From positions 2,936,001 through 3,000,000 of the forward strand of contig JAXBDG010000001.1 of assembly GCA_036320915.1 (NCBI GenBank): 64,000 nt of DNA, written 5' to 3'. Below are positions 11,961-23,582 of this stretch, one piece after another. The notes beneath the pieces were generated by a model. The model had not been told where the DNA came from. It worked only from the letters and a program-made list of their open reading frames with translations, and ran no database searches. Position numbers and translations under genes: made by a program. This stretch comes from Linnemannia elongata (Eukaryota > Mortierellomycota > Mortierellomycetes > Mortierellales > Mortierellaceae). Position 1 is the first letter of the stretch. Every line of letters begins with the position of its first letter.

Positions 11961-12713
11961 GTCGTTACTATTGTTGGTGGTGGAGGGTGTCGTGGAAAGT
12001 AGTGCGAAGAAGCCGAAGACCGTTTGTCTGTGGGTCTTTTCTTTCTTCCCGACTTCGCTCCCACGAACCTGTGACTGCGAGAGTCATCAGCCATCTTCCC
12101 TTTCTCTCATGCCCAAGAGATACTTCGAGTCGCCGTAAAATAAGATAGTAAGCAACCCACAACCGCGTACTGGACAACACACAAGGACAAGGACAAGGAC
12201 AACCACAATGGCAAGTTATGGGTCCACCTAACTTTCCAGTACCACGATCAATTGATCCTGTATCGGCAACCAGCTGGACACATAACTCTGCTTAAACATG
12301 AAGGCGACTGTCCCATTCTTCTAGAATGGAAAACCAGATAGCAATCCTTTATTATGGAAGCAACGAATCATGATCAACAGCGCGTACACTGGCATGCAGA
12401 AAGTAGTAGAACAGATAAGAACGAACCAGTGGCAAATGACCATCCATGGCCAGTCGTACCCTCACAAATCCCTCTTCAACCATCAAGGACTTAGTCCAGG
12501 TGGCAGCGGGATACATGCCGGATAAAATAGAAACGATTTTGCATGCCGTTGTGTTGTTCGTTGTTTATTGTAAAGAGATAAATAGCGCTCTTTTCTTTCC
12601 TTGTTCGTTTTGTCTTGCATGATGGCGTTGTATGCAACCTAATCCCTGATTCGTTCACTTCTCCCCTTCCTCCAGATGCACACCATTGACCCGCTAAGAC
12701 CCCAAGAAGAACC
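11961..12713. other. Divergent intergenic region
   Basis: About 750 bp between the leftward FAH gene and the rightward Ser/Arg-rich gene. A short ACAAGG direct repeat (four units) lies near 12180-12200. No convincing gene is seen. Confidence 0.5.
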
Positions 12714-13412
12714 ATGGCTCACAATTTGAACTCCCTTCCTTCTTCCAACTCTCTTATTCGTTTTGCTTCAGATGAAGACCAGACCCTTGGTCGAGGACAC
12801 GATCGAAGCAACCATCTGCAGCCGCATCCCCTTCAAGCCCCTACAACCAGTTCCTACGATCTCGACAAGTCTGAGCCCAAGTACAACAAGCTGAGCATGA
12901 CCGGCACCAATGACTTGACCCAGTCCAAGTCGGCCAGCAGTCGCAGTAGCTCCTTTGCTGCCTTGGCAGACCGTCTCAGGCCTCGCTCCCGCTCCCGTTC
13001 GCGTTCGCGTTCTAGGTCGCGGTCCTTGAATCGAACCATGTCCTTTGAGGTGTCCCCTGAGACCGAGGGAAATTGTTATTTTCCTACCATTGATAGAGGT
13101 CACACCACCACCTCCACGTCGTCTTTTTTTCCCTCGCCTCCTTCTTCGTCTTCTTCCTCAAGCGACCATCACCAGCGTGACACATCGATTTTCAGATATT
13201 CTAGTCGTCGCAAGCCCACAACAGAGTACGTTGGTGCCTATGCGGAGGTGGCCAGAGCCCAGAACTTGTTCATGGAGAAGTTACGAGAAGAACAGGAACG
13301 AAAACATATCACCCACAATGTCGATGGGTTGCCACTCCCCTCGCCACCTATCCGTCGTCAAGCAAGCTTTACTCATATCCTCGGCATAGACAAGCCATTG
13401 CTATCGCGCTGA
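12714..13412 (+). CDS. Ser/Arg-rich protein with KHITHNVDG motif (paralogue B)
   Basis: Single-exon frame of 232 residues with a good start context (ACCATGG). The middle has FAALADRLRPRSRSRSR, an RS repeat made of CGCTCC/CGTTCG-type codons. The C-terminal 60 residues hold the conserved block: Y.GAYAEVARAQ, FMEKLREEQE, KHITHNVDGLPLP, then ILGIDKPLL at the end. The same block in the same order is in the gene at 15378-15866, so the two are paralogues. No known function is recognised. The conserved helix plus the KHITHNVDG loop looks like the folded or binding part, and the RS run is probably disordered and phosphorylated. Confidence 0.8.
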   Translation: MAHNLNSLPSSNSLIRFASDEDQTLGRGHDRSNHLQPHPLQAPTTSSYDLDKSEPKYNKLSMTGTNDLTQSKSASSRSSSFAALADRLRPRSRSRSRSRSRSRSLNRTMSFEVSPETEGNCYFPTIDRGHTTTSTSSFFPSPPSSSSSSSDHHQRDTSIFRYSSRRKPTTEYVGAYAEVARAQNLFMEKLREEQERKHITHNVDGLPLPSPPIRRQASFTHILGIDKPLLSR

Positions 13413-13561
13413 GAATGAAATAGCCCAGAGCTATCAGGTCTTACCCTATCTCTTTTCTTTTTATTTTTCTAATTTCCTCCCCGGATCTATCCAATCTGAA
13501 ACCAACCCAGGCCATATCCCTCACACACACACACAGACACAGACACAAACACACCCCGCAC

Positions 13562-13948
13562 TCAGCTCCATTGACAGTGTGTTTTTGTATACTCGTAGTT
13601 TATTTTTCGGTCGGTTGACCATTGCAAGCCTATGGTGGACCAATCAGACTCCGAATAAAACGTTTGACAGACAATGTTCCAATGTTTATGCCTTTGTTTT
13701 CCTTTGCCTTGTTGACATGTCAGTGACATGGTACACGCATTCAGGTACCGTACCCTTTTATGGAGAACAATGGTGAAAACCCCATTGTTTTGTTGCTCCC
13801 GATCTTCAATGTCCGCATTGACATTATGCAACTGCTCCTTGGCCTCGTCTCTCTTCCCCAACTTTTCAAATACGGACATGCGATACAATGCCGATACAGC
13901 CCGTTGGTTTAATGGCTCGAACAGGGAATTTTTGCACCTCCCCCCCAC
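13562..13948 (-). other. Possible exon or gene remnant with TPR-like helix
   Basis: Frame read leftward from about 13920 to 13760 gives LFEPLNQRAVSALYR, MSVFEKLGKRDEAKEQL and NVNADIEDREQQ, which has the amphipathic spacing of a TPR-type helical hairpin rather than random composition. A plausible donor (AGG|GTACGG) follows at about 13750. No convincing neighbouring exons were found on this strand, so it may be a remnant or a small unrecognised gene. Confidence 0.25.
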
Positions 13949-15235
13949 CTCTTACTCTTCCTCTTGTTGACCTCGGAGAGGATTCTCCTTCTAAAGGACA
14001 CCACACCACCACCTCTCCATTTCATTACAAGACTGGGAGAAGCGAGACAAGACACAATAAAAAAAAAGTGCTGTGGTGTGACCCTGCGCCTACTTGCCAT
14101 TCTGTCATCATGTCTATCCTTCAGCCTGCTTTTGACCCTGCCTGCTCCACAAAAAAATGATCCCCTTTGCAGTTCATAAAACGAGCAAAATGAGGTCTGA
14201 CTCTGTTTGGCTACGTCGTTGATCTCACAATTCCACAACAAAGATAGAATGACAAGAAAGAGAGAAAAAAAAAACTGCGGCATCCCCTTATCGCCTACAC
14301 CTCCACAACAGCCTGGTCAGGCTGAGTAAATTAGTGTTGATGCAAAGTAAAGAATTAAAATAGCCTTTTGCGTTTCTAGACTAATTTCTACACAAAAGGG
14401 GAACAGAAAAAGGAAAAATGCTTAATCATGTTAAAGCCTTCACTATATCACTGGCCATCGTTTCTGCTTCGATGACAAAGGATGGAGTCTCATTGCCCAA
14501 GTGTTTTTGTCACTCCTCTCATTCGCTCACCGGGTGTGTGATGCTTAAGAGACACCAAGAAGTGAACTGCCCCGGACACATCTCCAGAGAACGACAAAGA
14601 CAAAAATACATTTTCTTCGTAAGACGTGGTTGGGTTCTGTTTGGATAAGAAAAAGAAAGGGAATAAAAAGAACAAGGATGTGTCATTTTCCTTGCAAAAC
14701 ACGTCTGAGAATGAATGCATTTTCTGAGAACAACAAGAAAGGCAAAAAAAAAAAAAAAAGGAAAAAAGCGACACACTGTGTATACCATGCAATCTCGGCA
14801 ACAGAAAGAAACAAACCAACGGAAGGGGGGGAAGGAAGGGAAAGACAACAAACAAGTCTCACCACATGTGGTCGTTTCTTGTCCTTCTACAGGGACGGGA
14901 TATCAGGTGACTCGGATCAGAACTGTCCTATGACTTCATGCGGTTTCAGATTAAGGTTGCCGGGGGCCAAAAAGAGGCAAACAATTTTCATTTTTTTTTT
15001 TTTGCATGAATGGATGTCTGTTCAATCCCGATACGATACCAAGGATACAGCCTGCTACAACCCTTTCCAAGGAAACCGGGGCTAAGACCAGTGCGCCGCG
15101 ATTCGGCTTGGCTGTTGACTCTTCCATTCACTTCCAGATCATTCAAGCTTCTTTTTTTTTTATTTTTAGTGTCTGTCATCATTCTGGACTTTCGGTACAC
15201 TTCTTTCTTGCGCCCCCACAATCACCCCTCATTAA

Positions 15236-15245
15236 CTATAAAAAC
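15236..15245 (+). promoter_or_regulatory. TATA box of the Ser/Arg-rich gene
   Basis: CTATAAAAAC lies about 140 bp before the ATG at 15378 and is followed by a CCCTCC-rich and then CAAC-rich leader. Spacing and context fit a core promoter for the downstream gene. Confidence 0.5.
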
Positions 15246-15377
15246 CCCTCCCTCCCCCTCCATTTTTCTATTCTTCATCACACTCAACAACCAACCAAAC
15301 AAACCAAGTCTCAAGCCTTAACAGCTACACACAAACAACCACAACAACCAACCCAACCAACAACAACAACCCAAGCC

Positions 15378-15866
15378 ATGACCCAGTCCATCCAGAACAC
15401 CACCGCCCCCTCCATCCAGTTCAGCCAGGAGGAGTCCACCGAGCGTGGCCGTGACCACACTGCCCACCCCCTCTCTGCCGCCCCCGCCGCCATCCCCCTG
15501 ACCAAGACCGAGACTACCGACTCGACCAAGAGCCGTCGCTCCTCCCTTGCCGCCTTTGCTGACCGTCTTCGCTCTCGCTCCCGCTCAAAGTCTCGCTCCC
15601 GCTCCCAGCGCAACAGCATCGACGGCGACGAAATCCCCGAGGAGTTTGAGTACTCTACCCGCAAGTCGTCTGACATGACTGGCGAGTACGGCGAGGTCAT
15701 CCGCGCCCAGACAGTCTTCATGGAGAAGTTGCGCAAGGAGCAGGCCGAGAAGCATATCACCCACAACGTCGACGGTATTCCCATCCCTCCTCCTGTCAAC
15801 CACCAGCGTCGCCGATCCAGTTTGTCACAGATTCTTGGATTGGAGAAGCCTCTTTTGGCTCTCTAA
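15378..15866 (+). CDS. Ser/Arg-rich protein with KHITHNVDG motif (paralogue C)
   Basis: Single exon, 162 residues. The start is taken at 15378 (AGCCATGACC) because the frame upstream is untranslated-looking and a TATA box lies 140 bp before. It has RRSSLAAFADRLRSRSRS, then TGEYGEVIRAQ, FMEKLRKEQAEKHITHN, VDGIPIPPP, and the C-terminal ILGLEKPLLAL. These blocks align one-for-one with the gene at 12714-13412. Codon use here is strongly biased to C-ending codons (GCC, CCC, ACC), unlike neighbouring hypothetical genes, which suggests high expression. Function unknown. Confidence 0.85.
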   Translation: MTQSIQNTTAPSIQFSQEESTERGRDHTAHPLSAAPAAIPLTKTETTDSTKSRRSSLAAFADRLRSRSRSKSRSRSQRNSIDGDEIPEEFEYSTRKSSDMTGEYGEVIRAQTVFMEKLRKEQAEKHITHNVDGIPIPPPVNHQRRRSSLSQILGLEKPLLAL

Positions 15867-16721
15867 AGCCTTTTTTTTCTTTGACACTCCACCCCCACTC
15901 TTGCATTGGAGATGAACGACGATAACGAGGAGCGATGAAGGCGAGCTCAAATGCATATACTCTTTCACATTACTCTACACATATCCATTTCACAAAAAAA
16001 CCTTCTGTACATTAATAATAAATGCTTTCTCGCAATCATTCAAATACTACAAATCGAAACCATTCAAACTATTGAATTTTTTGAACCTTTTGATGGCACT
16101 CTATGCAAATGAGAATAACGACTTTTGAATGCGTGGCAACACACCAATCAAACACGCAGGCCAACAGGACCTTTCAATTAGACCTGCGCCTTTGATTGAG
16201 GACGAGTGGAAGTGATAGAGGAGGGAGTGTCTCTTTGCCAGAGTTGAACCTGCTCCTTGACAGTGGGCGTATACCTTTGCCAAGTACAGATTCATGCTTG
16301 GACAAGGGAGAGAATACACAAAACCACCGAATTGTTGGGGAGAGAGAGAGAAAAGGAAGAGATAGACAGAGTAAGGTGTGCAGGTCGTTGTTTGTATTTC
16401 GGACGAACCAATGCCCTTTCGTTCTTTGCCAGTTGATATGCATTGCATGTGCATTAGTCGCTTTGATACCCAAATCGGACCTAAAAGAAGGTCTCCGATC
16501 CAGAACACAGACCCATTTCGCCAGAACTTTGTTCCTTCACAGCGAGCAACTCTTCTAAAATAATAATTACAGTTACGTTAAAAACTATTCGGTGACGTAA
16601 TAAATCACGTTTCTTCGGAAACACGATGTGGCGGCGAGGGTTCGGACTAATCGATGTAGCTCCCCATCAAGGCCATTCTTCCATCAACCAGACCAACCCT
16701 CCCCCCTCAACCAACCTAACC
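15867..16721. other. Intergenic region
   Basis: About 850 bp. It includes an AATAATAAA-type A/T-rich 3' region near 16015 for the preceding gene and the presumed promoter of the NDUFB8 gene. No coding signal seen. Confidence 0.5.
16593..16600 (+). promoter_or_regulatory. CRE/ATF-like bZIP site upstream of NDUFB8
   Basis: TGACGTAA about 125 bp before the start codon, with a second related site (GTTACGTTA) about 20 bp further upstream. These match bZIP half-site consensus; regulation of the gene by such a factor is inference. Confidence 0.3.
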
Positions 16722-17671
16722 ATGCTCCCTGCCGCCACACGTCCCCTCGCCAGGACGGCCACCTTGGCTGCTACCAGGGCCTCCGCCGCTCTCGCCAACC
16801 GCACCGCGACCCTCACCACCTCCGCCTCCTCCCTCCACAACAAGGCCGACCCCGCCATCCCCGGCGACCCCACGGGCTTCTTGCCCGGCGACAAGATCAC
16901 CGGCGAGACCCAGATCGGCTCTTACCCCAACTTGCCAATGTACAACCAGCAATGGCGTGATGCCAACCCTTCTGCAGGATACTGGGATCGTCAGGATCGT
17001 CGCAACTTTGGTGAGACTGTACGTGTTTCTCCCTACATCAGATTCTGATCTGAATCGGCCATCGTCGGGGAGTTTTTTTTTCTGGCGCATTCGGACAAGC
17101 AGGATTACAGGAGCGATACGATAGTATTCGAAAGGATTGCTACCGCGGGAGAAATACAGGACACAGAGCAATTGAACGTCGATCAGTAGGCGTTCATTTG
17201 TAGGAGTCATTTGGATCCCAAGATATAAATGCCGATGGAGGCAACATTTGCTTACAGGATCGATATTACTCTGCCGGGATTTCGGATCAGTCTACACTGG
17301 TCAATTGGACACGGTCATCAAAAAGGCAACAAATCAGGAACAACTTCTCGCAAGGCAACACCTTTGTCTAACGGCAATCACCCTCGTTTCTATACCGGAT
17401 CGGAAAAAAAATATACATCAAATAGGTCCCTGAGGAGGATGAGGTGTTGAACATCTGGTCTCCCGACGTCTGGGCCTTCCCTGCCTCCCTCGGAGTCAAG
17501 CGTCTCTTGGCTGCTGCCGCTGCCTTCATCGGTTTCGGATACTTGCTCGTCGAGACTCAGCCCGAGCCCCACTTCACCCGCCGCAACTACCCCCACGATG
17601 GACTCTTGGAGGCTTTGGGTGTTGACGCTTCGGACGAGGTCATGGTCGAGAAGAGAGGTGCACGCGCATAA
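16722..17671 (+). CDS. NDUFB8: NADH:ubiquinone oxidoreductase subunit NDUFB8 (ASHI)
   Basis: Accessory subunit of the membrane arm of mitochondrial complex I. Exons 16722-17018 and 17426-17671 (phase-0 join at GAGACT|GTACGT) give 180 residues. The first 40 or so residues are Ala/Arg/Thr-rich, without acid, a typical mitochondrial presequence. Then come DPTGFLPGDKITGE, SYPNLPMYNQQWRD, NFGETVPEEDEVLNIWSPD, one transmembrane helix (RLLAAAAAFIGFGYLLVE), and the PHFTRRNYPHDGLLEALG tail; this order is diagnostic of the family. The intron is 407 nt, longer than most here. Presence of this subunit fits a non-Saccharomyces fungus with a proton-pumping complex I. Confidence 0.85.
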
Positions 17672-18036
17672 ATAATGCATTGGAAAAAAATTGAAGGAAT
17701 CGTAGAATGAATAAATATACACACAAACAAGTAACGACAACCCACACTACAGCAATAGCCACAAAGGCAGAGGGCGATGCACATTATTAGAATTGGAGCA
17801 CGGATCACTAAGCGGCAGTGAGAACATACAGCATCCAACAAAACAAAAACACGGCATCGCGAATAGCTACAACATCAATGCGCTTTTCCCCCTGGAGTGT
17901 AGCGCTAAATAAAAATAGAACACTCAAATTTCGTGACAAGGAGCAGGTCAACATTCTTTGTAGAGGCGTGGCGCTTGATGATATATGGACATAAAAACAA
18001 GAACAAAAACACCAAGTAAATGTAGCCGTGGAGGGA
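17672..18036. other. Convergent intergenic region
   Basis: About 365 bp between two genes that point at each other; A/T-rich, holding both 3' untranslated ends (AATAAATA near 17710, AAATAAAA near 17905). No gene seen. Confidence 0.5.
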
Positions 18037-19594
18037 TCACGTAGGGGCTTTATTTAGTTCAAGAAGGCGTGCACGGATAGCCTTGAAATCCTCCTTGTCT
18101 TGCAACTGGCGGACCCGCATTCCAAACCCCTTTCCACCACGCACAGACGCTTCTCCAGCGGCTGCAACCATCACCTCCCAAAGGTGACTTGTAAACCGGC
18201 GCGCGTTAATCCCAGTCAGACCCCAGGACATGAGAAGCTCCTCACAGGCGAGACCACTCAGATCCTTGTGTTCTAAAAGTGCACATAGTGTGGTCCCTAT
18301 TACTGGCAAGTGTGGGTTCTGGATATCCATTTCAAAGGCCTAATTCGGCACACCCGATATGATAAAGTAAATTATTAAAACCTGTTTGTTCAATCGTTCA
18401 TGTGTAACTTTGCAGCAGGAAAGCAAAAATGCATATCAGAGTTCCGAATGCTTACAGCTTGGATCATTAGAGTGATATAAGGCGCGACTCTCTCCCAGTC
18501 GATCCGAGTCCGCACAATTTTGAGAGAAAAGGCGGTTGGTACATGACGCTTCAGCTGCTGTTCAATCTCTGTCCGGCACTCCCAGTGGTGTTTCCGCATA
18601 GTCTTGAGCTGGCTCTGGTGTCGCGCTGTCGTCGGTTTGGTCACGACCATGAGTCGTCGTGTCTTGGGTTCCAATCGAGCCTTATAAGTGGTGTACCAAT
18701 TTTCAATCTTTTCGTCCGCCACCTCCAACTCGTTACTGCTGACCGTTGTCCCATGGCCAGCGGAGGTCGCAAAAGGTGGCTTTTTGGACCCCTGGTGCTC
18801 CTTCCTCCTGTTGGCAATGGCATTGCCACGGAGCTGTCTTTCTTTTGTTGGAGGTCCTGGATATCTAGTTGGTGTTGAGGAACTCCTGCTTGCGGCGACG
18901 GTTTCTAAGGAGATGGTTGTCTTGAACAGCGACGATAGGAGGCGATGCACATGGACCTTTGGAGGTCGTCTTGCCTTTGGTTTCTGTGGCTTTTTGAATT
19001 CTCCCTGGTTCAACGTGGTTGGCGATTGTACATCAACACCCATTGCCTCGGTGGCGCCATTCTTGGACTTCAGTGGCTGCCCAGTAACAACCTGACCGAC
19101 TTGTTGCGTGTGTGGAGAGGAGCCAAGCTCAGTAGTGTTGGGCTGCTGTCTCGGTAGAACTTGACGTTGTAAACCCTGATGAGATCCCTGCTGCTGTTGT
19201 TGGTGTGAAATCCGCTTCAGGTTCGAAGCGGTGGATGAGCTGGCAGAGGTTGCGGCCGTTGATGGCCGAGCATATGGGGTCTTCTTGACCGTAAATGCAA
19301 TCCTGGGCCCTTCTTTGACAACGGGTTTCTCTGGCGCCACCGATGTCACCTGCTGCATAATTGGCGCATCTACAGTAAAAGCGATCTTGAGTTAGCCGAT
19401 GCTACTACAGATGGGACGTCATACCATAGCACTGTAGGCAGAACTCAAGGAAACTTACTTTTGTCAGGCACGATATGGCTTTTTTTGCACTTTTTCTTGT
19501 AGCGGCATTTGCCATACTTGAGGAAGAGGAGGCAAATTTCATTGCCGAAGGGGTCTAGAGGCGGAGGAGCGTTGTCCTGCTCGGTGGCACTCAT
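18037..19594 (-). CDS. CCCH zinc-finger protein of unknown function
   Basis: Predicted 450 residues from three exons: 19594-19459, 19369-18456 and 18339-18037, with matching phases. Near the N terminus is a complete CCCH finger, C21-x8-C30-x5-C36-x3-H40 (CLLFLKYGKC then RYKKKCKKSH), the type found in RNA-binding proteins. The middle (about residues 60-200) is Ser/Pro/Gln-rich and disordered. The C-terminal half is basic and helical (KIENWYTTYKARLEPKTRR, VPTAFSLKIVRTRIDWERV, LSGLACEELLMSWGLTGIN). I do not recognise the C-terminal domain. It is divergently transcribed from CTU1 across about 260 bp, so the two may share a promoter. Confidence 0.7.
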
Positions 19595-19857
19595 GGTTGT
19601 CGCCGTTGGTGAATGTCAACAGAAATGGGGCTCATGCGAATTGCTTGTTGAAAAGGACGAGAGCTGTAAAGTTTTGGTTTTTGACTTAGAAAAATCTTGC
19701 TTAATTTTATACCTGACGTCTCTGAAGCCGGAGATCAGCAATCTGATCAGGTCCTTCCTCCCCTACTTTTTTTTTTTGTTGGACTTTTCAACGACGAGCA
19801 CCTTTCTAACAACAGCATCACCACAACCCCAGACGCACAGAAACAACATTATCAGCC

Positions 19858-21510
19858 ATGCCAGGAGCAACAGACACCAAACCCACAAAGCCGCTCAAGA
19901 ACCCATGCAACCTCTGTCAGTCCGTCAGGGCGATCCTCAAGCGACCCAAGACGGGTCAGCAGCTCTGCAAGGAATGCTTCTTCCATGTCTTTGAGACAGA
20001 GATCCACAATACCATCGTCGACAATAAGCTCTTCAACAAGGGTGACAGGGTCGCTATCGGTGCCAGTGGAGGGAAAGGTATGCTCGCTTCACTCCTCTCA
20101 TGCTGGACGTTATGGTTGTTTACTTTGTTTGTCAGGACTGCGGACTCTCCGACTACCTGCTGCGGCCACATTGAATATGCATGTTTGCTCACACCCTGCC
20201 TTCTTATTGTATAAAATGTAGATTCGACGGTGTTGGCATATGTAATGAAGCTTTTGAACGACAGGTACTCATATGGACTCGACCTTGTCCTTCTCTCGAT
20301 CGACGAGGGTATCACGGGCTACAGAGACGACTCGCTGGAGACTGTTAAGAGAAACAGGGACCAGTACCAGATCCCCCTCCTGATCGTCAGCTACAAGGAT
20401 CTTTATGGCTGGAGCATGGACGATATCGTCAAGGAGATTGGACGCAAGAACAACTGTAAGGATCCTATTTTGATCATCAAGGATGGGCCATGTTGTTGAT
20501 GCTCTCTACACTATTCTCCTAGCATCTCAGGACTAAAACTTCTCATCTGTTCTTAACTACCAGGCACATTCTGTGGAGTATTCCGTCGTCAGGCACTGGA
20601 TAGAGGCGCTATCATGCTGAACGTGGATCACATTGTTACTGGACACAATGCGGACGATATCGCCGAGACTGTGCTCATGAACAGTAAGTCATAAGCTTGG
20701 TCGGATTCAATGAAAGTTGATATGTTGGGAAACAGAACAGTCCTTCGGATGCTAACCATCTTACTTTTTCCATGTCCAATTAAACTACGAACAATAGTCC
20801 TCCGTGGAGATCTGCCTCGCCTTCAGAGATGCACATCAATCATTACCAACGACACCTCAGAGGACTCTTCAGGAATCGAGACATCCAAGATCTTGCGTTC
20901 TAAGCCCTTCAAGTACACATACGAGAAGGAGATTGTCATGTACGCCTACTTCAAGAAGCTGGACTACTTTTCGACAGAGTGTATTTATTCCCCCAACGCC
21001 TACCGTGGCTATGCTCGTGTTTTCCTCAAGGATCTGGAGGCTGTTCGCCGGACAGCCATTGTTGGTGAGTGCTCAGCTCTGTTAGTTTAATCTGATAGTC
21101 TTGTATTTTTCATTAGGTGTGAACTCGCAGCTAACAACCTCCTTCGTTACCACTTATTAGATATTATTCATTCGGGAGAGGCATTGTCAGCATCAGTACA
21201 GGCGAATGAATCGACAAAGTTACCAACAATGGCCAATTGCACACGGTGTGGATATATTTCATCGAACGAGCTGTGCAAGGCGTGTTTGCTGCTTGAGGGT
21301 CTGAACAAGGGCCTGCCACAGCTCGGAATTGGACACACGACCAAGATCCGGAGGATGCACGAAGCTGCCAATTTGACATCTGGCTTGTCGTCACCAGCTT
21401 CACTATCATCAGCAGTAGCGGACGGATCGGCAGAGGAGAAGGTCAAGGTTGTCACACACATCAAGGACCTTGGGCAGCTCGAGACTATGCCCACTCTTGA
21501 CTCTGTATGA
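19858..21510 (+). CDS. NCS6: Cytoplasmic tRNA 2-thiolation protein 1 (CTU1/NCS6)
   Basis: ATP-dependent sulfurtransferase that, with Ncs2/CTU2 and the Urm1 pathway, thiolates U34 of Lys, Glu and Gln tRNAs. Exons 19858-20077, 20222-20455, 20564-20683, 20798-21064 and 21161-21510 give 396 residues. N-terminal zinc ligands are C17-x2-C20 and C37-x2-C40. The PP-loop ATP-binding motif SGGKDST is at residues 70-76, spanning the first intron. Other family blocks are [65 protein letters not shown], and a second zinc site [16 protein letters not shown] near the C terminus. All expected blocks are present and intact. Confidence 0.95.
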
Positions 21511-21640
21511 TTTCTGTAATAAAAGATTCTTCCAAGAGACTGCTTTTGAGCGCTTTTTTTTTTTCCCTTTTGCAGCACACCCCTTTTGCTGATCAGTGTT
21601 TCCGCTCCTTACTTCACACCACTACCACGCCTACCTTACA

Positions 21641-23582
21641 ATGCACAGAGTCATGACACCATGCACCGCACAGCGGTGGCAGCTCCCAGCAAGGACACTC
21701 TTCAGAACTCAGACTCATTCAAGAACATTCAACTCACTCTCTCTCATTACACGCGCACAAGACAATACCGGATCACTAGACAAAGACAGTGACAACAACA
21801 ACTCCGAAGATAAAACAGCCGTCGACGGCTGGGAGAGGACAATTGACGGTCTACCAGATTACACAGCAGAGCCCCGTGGGAGAGCCAAGGGTGTCGAGTG
21901 GAAGCTTCGCGCCAAGGTAACTTGTCTCACATGGACCTGGGATCCTCTGTGTAACAAACACATCAACAGATCGTAAAGAATAACTTTTCTAATTAATATA
22001 TCATTCGCGCGTTTCTCGGTTGTATTCAAATGGATAGGGCAGGAACTTTGTTGACTTTTGCAGGATCAAGGTGTCAGGAGGACAAGGAGGTGACGGATGT
22101 GTATCCTTTCATCGCGAAAAGTTTGTTGCTTTCGGTCAACCCAACGGCGGCAACGGCGGTCGAGGCGGGAACGTGATCTTTGAGGCGTCGTCGAATGAAA
22201 CTTCTCTCCAACATATCCCTCACACTGGATCCGCACCACGCGGAGTACACGGCAAGGGATCATTGATGCACGGACATGCTGGCAAGGACTTGATCATTAA
22301 GGTGCCGATGGGCACCATTATCCGTGAGGTACCGTCGCCGGAGAAGGAGAAGGATGACGAAGAGGAGTTGTTCCATGGATCTTTGGAGCTTGGAGAGACC
22401 GAGGCCAAGGATAGAGAGATGTCGAAGCGGTGGGTGCTGTACCCGCGTCTTGCCAACTCTCTTACGGCCCTTCCAGAAGGAAAGGTCAACTACTTTGAGG
22501 AAGCGCAGGCATGGGTCGCGGAGGAGGATCGGATTGTTGAAGCCCGGAGAGCTGCGATGAGCAAGAAACCCTTGCTCCTCGACGTCAATGAGCACACCGA
22601 GGATGGAACGCAGTTCATGGTCGGACGCGGCGGTGGAGGTGGTTACGGAAACCCACATTTCTTGACGACCCAGAACAGAGCCCCCAAGTACGCCACCCGA
22701 GGACGTGAGGGACAGACCCGTTGGTTGACGCTCGAACTCAAGACTATTGCAGACGCTGGACTGGTGGGCTTGCCCAATGCAGGAAAATCGACTTTTCTGC
22801 AGGCCGTTTCGAATGCCCATCCGGCCATTGCCCCTTACCCGTTCACAACACTCAACCCTTATATTGGCACTGTCGACTACTCGGATTCTTATCAGGTTAA
22901 GGTGGCGGATATCCCGGGATTGATTCGGGGCGCCCATATGAACGTTGGGTTAGGTCACTCCTTCCTTCGTCACGTTGAGCGTAGCAAGGTCTTGGTCTAT
23001 GTAATCGACATTGCGGCCGAGTTTGGTATCAAGCGCAAGGTCAAAGGTGTGGATGACTGGACACCCGAGGAGGATCTTGAGCAGGACGAGACCAATGTGT
23101 CTGGATCACTGAAGTCATCACAGGACGAGGACCCCAACGCTATAAACGCCGAATATAGCCAGCCGTTTGAGGATTGGAAGACACTGCTGGATGAGCTGGA
23201 AGCCTATCAGCCAGGACTGACCAGGAGGCCGTCGATGATTATCGCCAACAAGGCTGATGTGACCGAGGTCGCACCCAAGAACCTGCAGCTCTTCCAGAAG
23301 CTGGTCCATGACGAGTGGGCTAAACGTCGTGTTGCCAACTCCTCATCTTCATCTTCTTCTGCAAACGACGACTACGACATTAAGATTGTACCCGTCTCTG
23401 CAAAGTACAAGAAGAACATTGTCAAGGTGACCTCGATCCTCCGCGAGATTGTCGAGGCCGAGAAGGCCAAGGAGTCGGCGGCGGCGGCACGGAAAGAGCA
23501 GCGGGAGCGAGAAGAAGAGGATGAGGCCCTGGCCTTTAAGGCTACCCGACGCAACATCATGAACAACTCCCAGAACGAATAA
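21641..23582 (+). CDS. MTG2: Mitochondrial Obg-family GTPase MTG2
   Basis: GTPase needed for assembly of the large mitochondrial ribosomal subunit. Exons 21641-21916 and 22038-23582 give 606 residues. The first 45 residues are rich in Arg, Thr and Gln without acids, fitting a mitochondrial presequence. The Obg domain starts at NFVDFCRIKVSGGQGGDG, with the glycine-rich fold continuing through NGGNGGRGGNVIF. The G domain has G1 GLPNAGKST (from residue 336), G3 DIPGLIRGA (from residue 383) and G4 NKAD (from residue 496). Compared with bacterial Obg there is a charged insertion (EKEKDDEEELFHGS to NEHTEDGTQ) inside the N-terminal domain and a Lys/Glu-rich tail. It lies 130 bp downstream of CTU1 in the same direction. 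Confidence 0.93.

Larger units (their letters stand above)
13413..15377. other. Long intergenic region
   Basis: Almost 2 kb. It has a CA-rich run at about 13520-13560, a possible coding remnant at 13562-13948 (separate entry), A-rich tracts near 14060, 14265 and 14745, and from about 15200 the promoter and CAAC-rich leader of the next gene. Nothing else looks coding. Confidence 0.55.

Noticed and set aside
13909..14283. Minus-strand frame of 124 codons rich in Phe/Arg
   Set aside because: Composition follows A/T and CT tracts; it does not connect to the TPR-like segment by plausible splice sites.
16101..16563. Both-strand frames of 100-135 codons upstream of NDUFB8
   Set aside because: No domain features, no leader or start context; they overlap each other on opposite strands in intergenic DNA.
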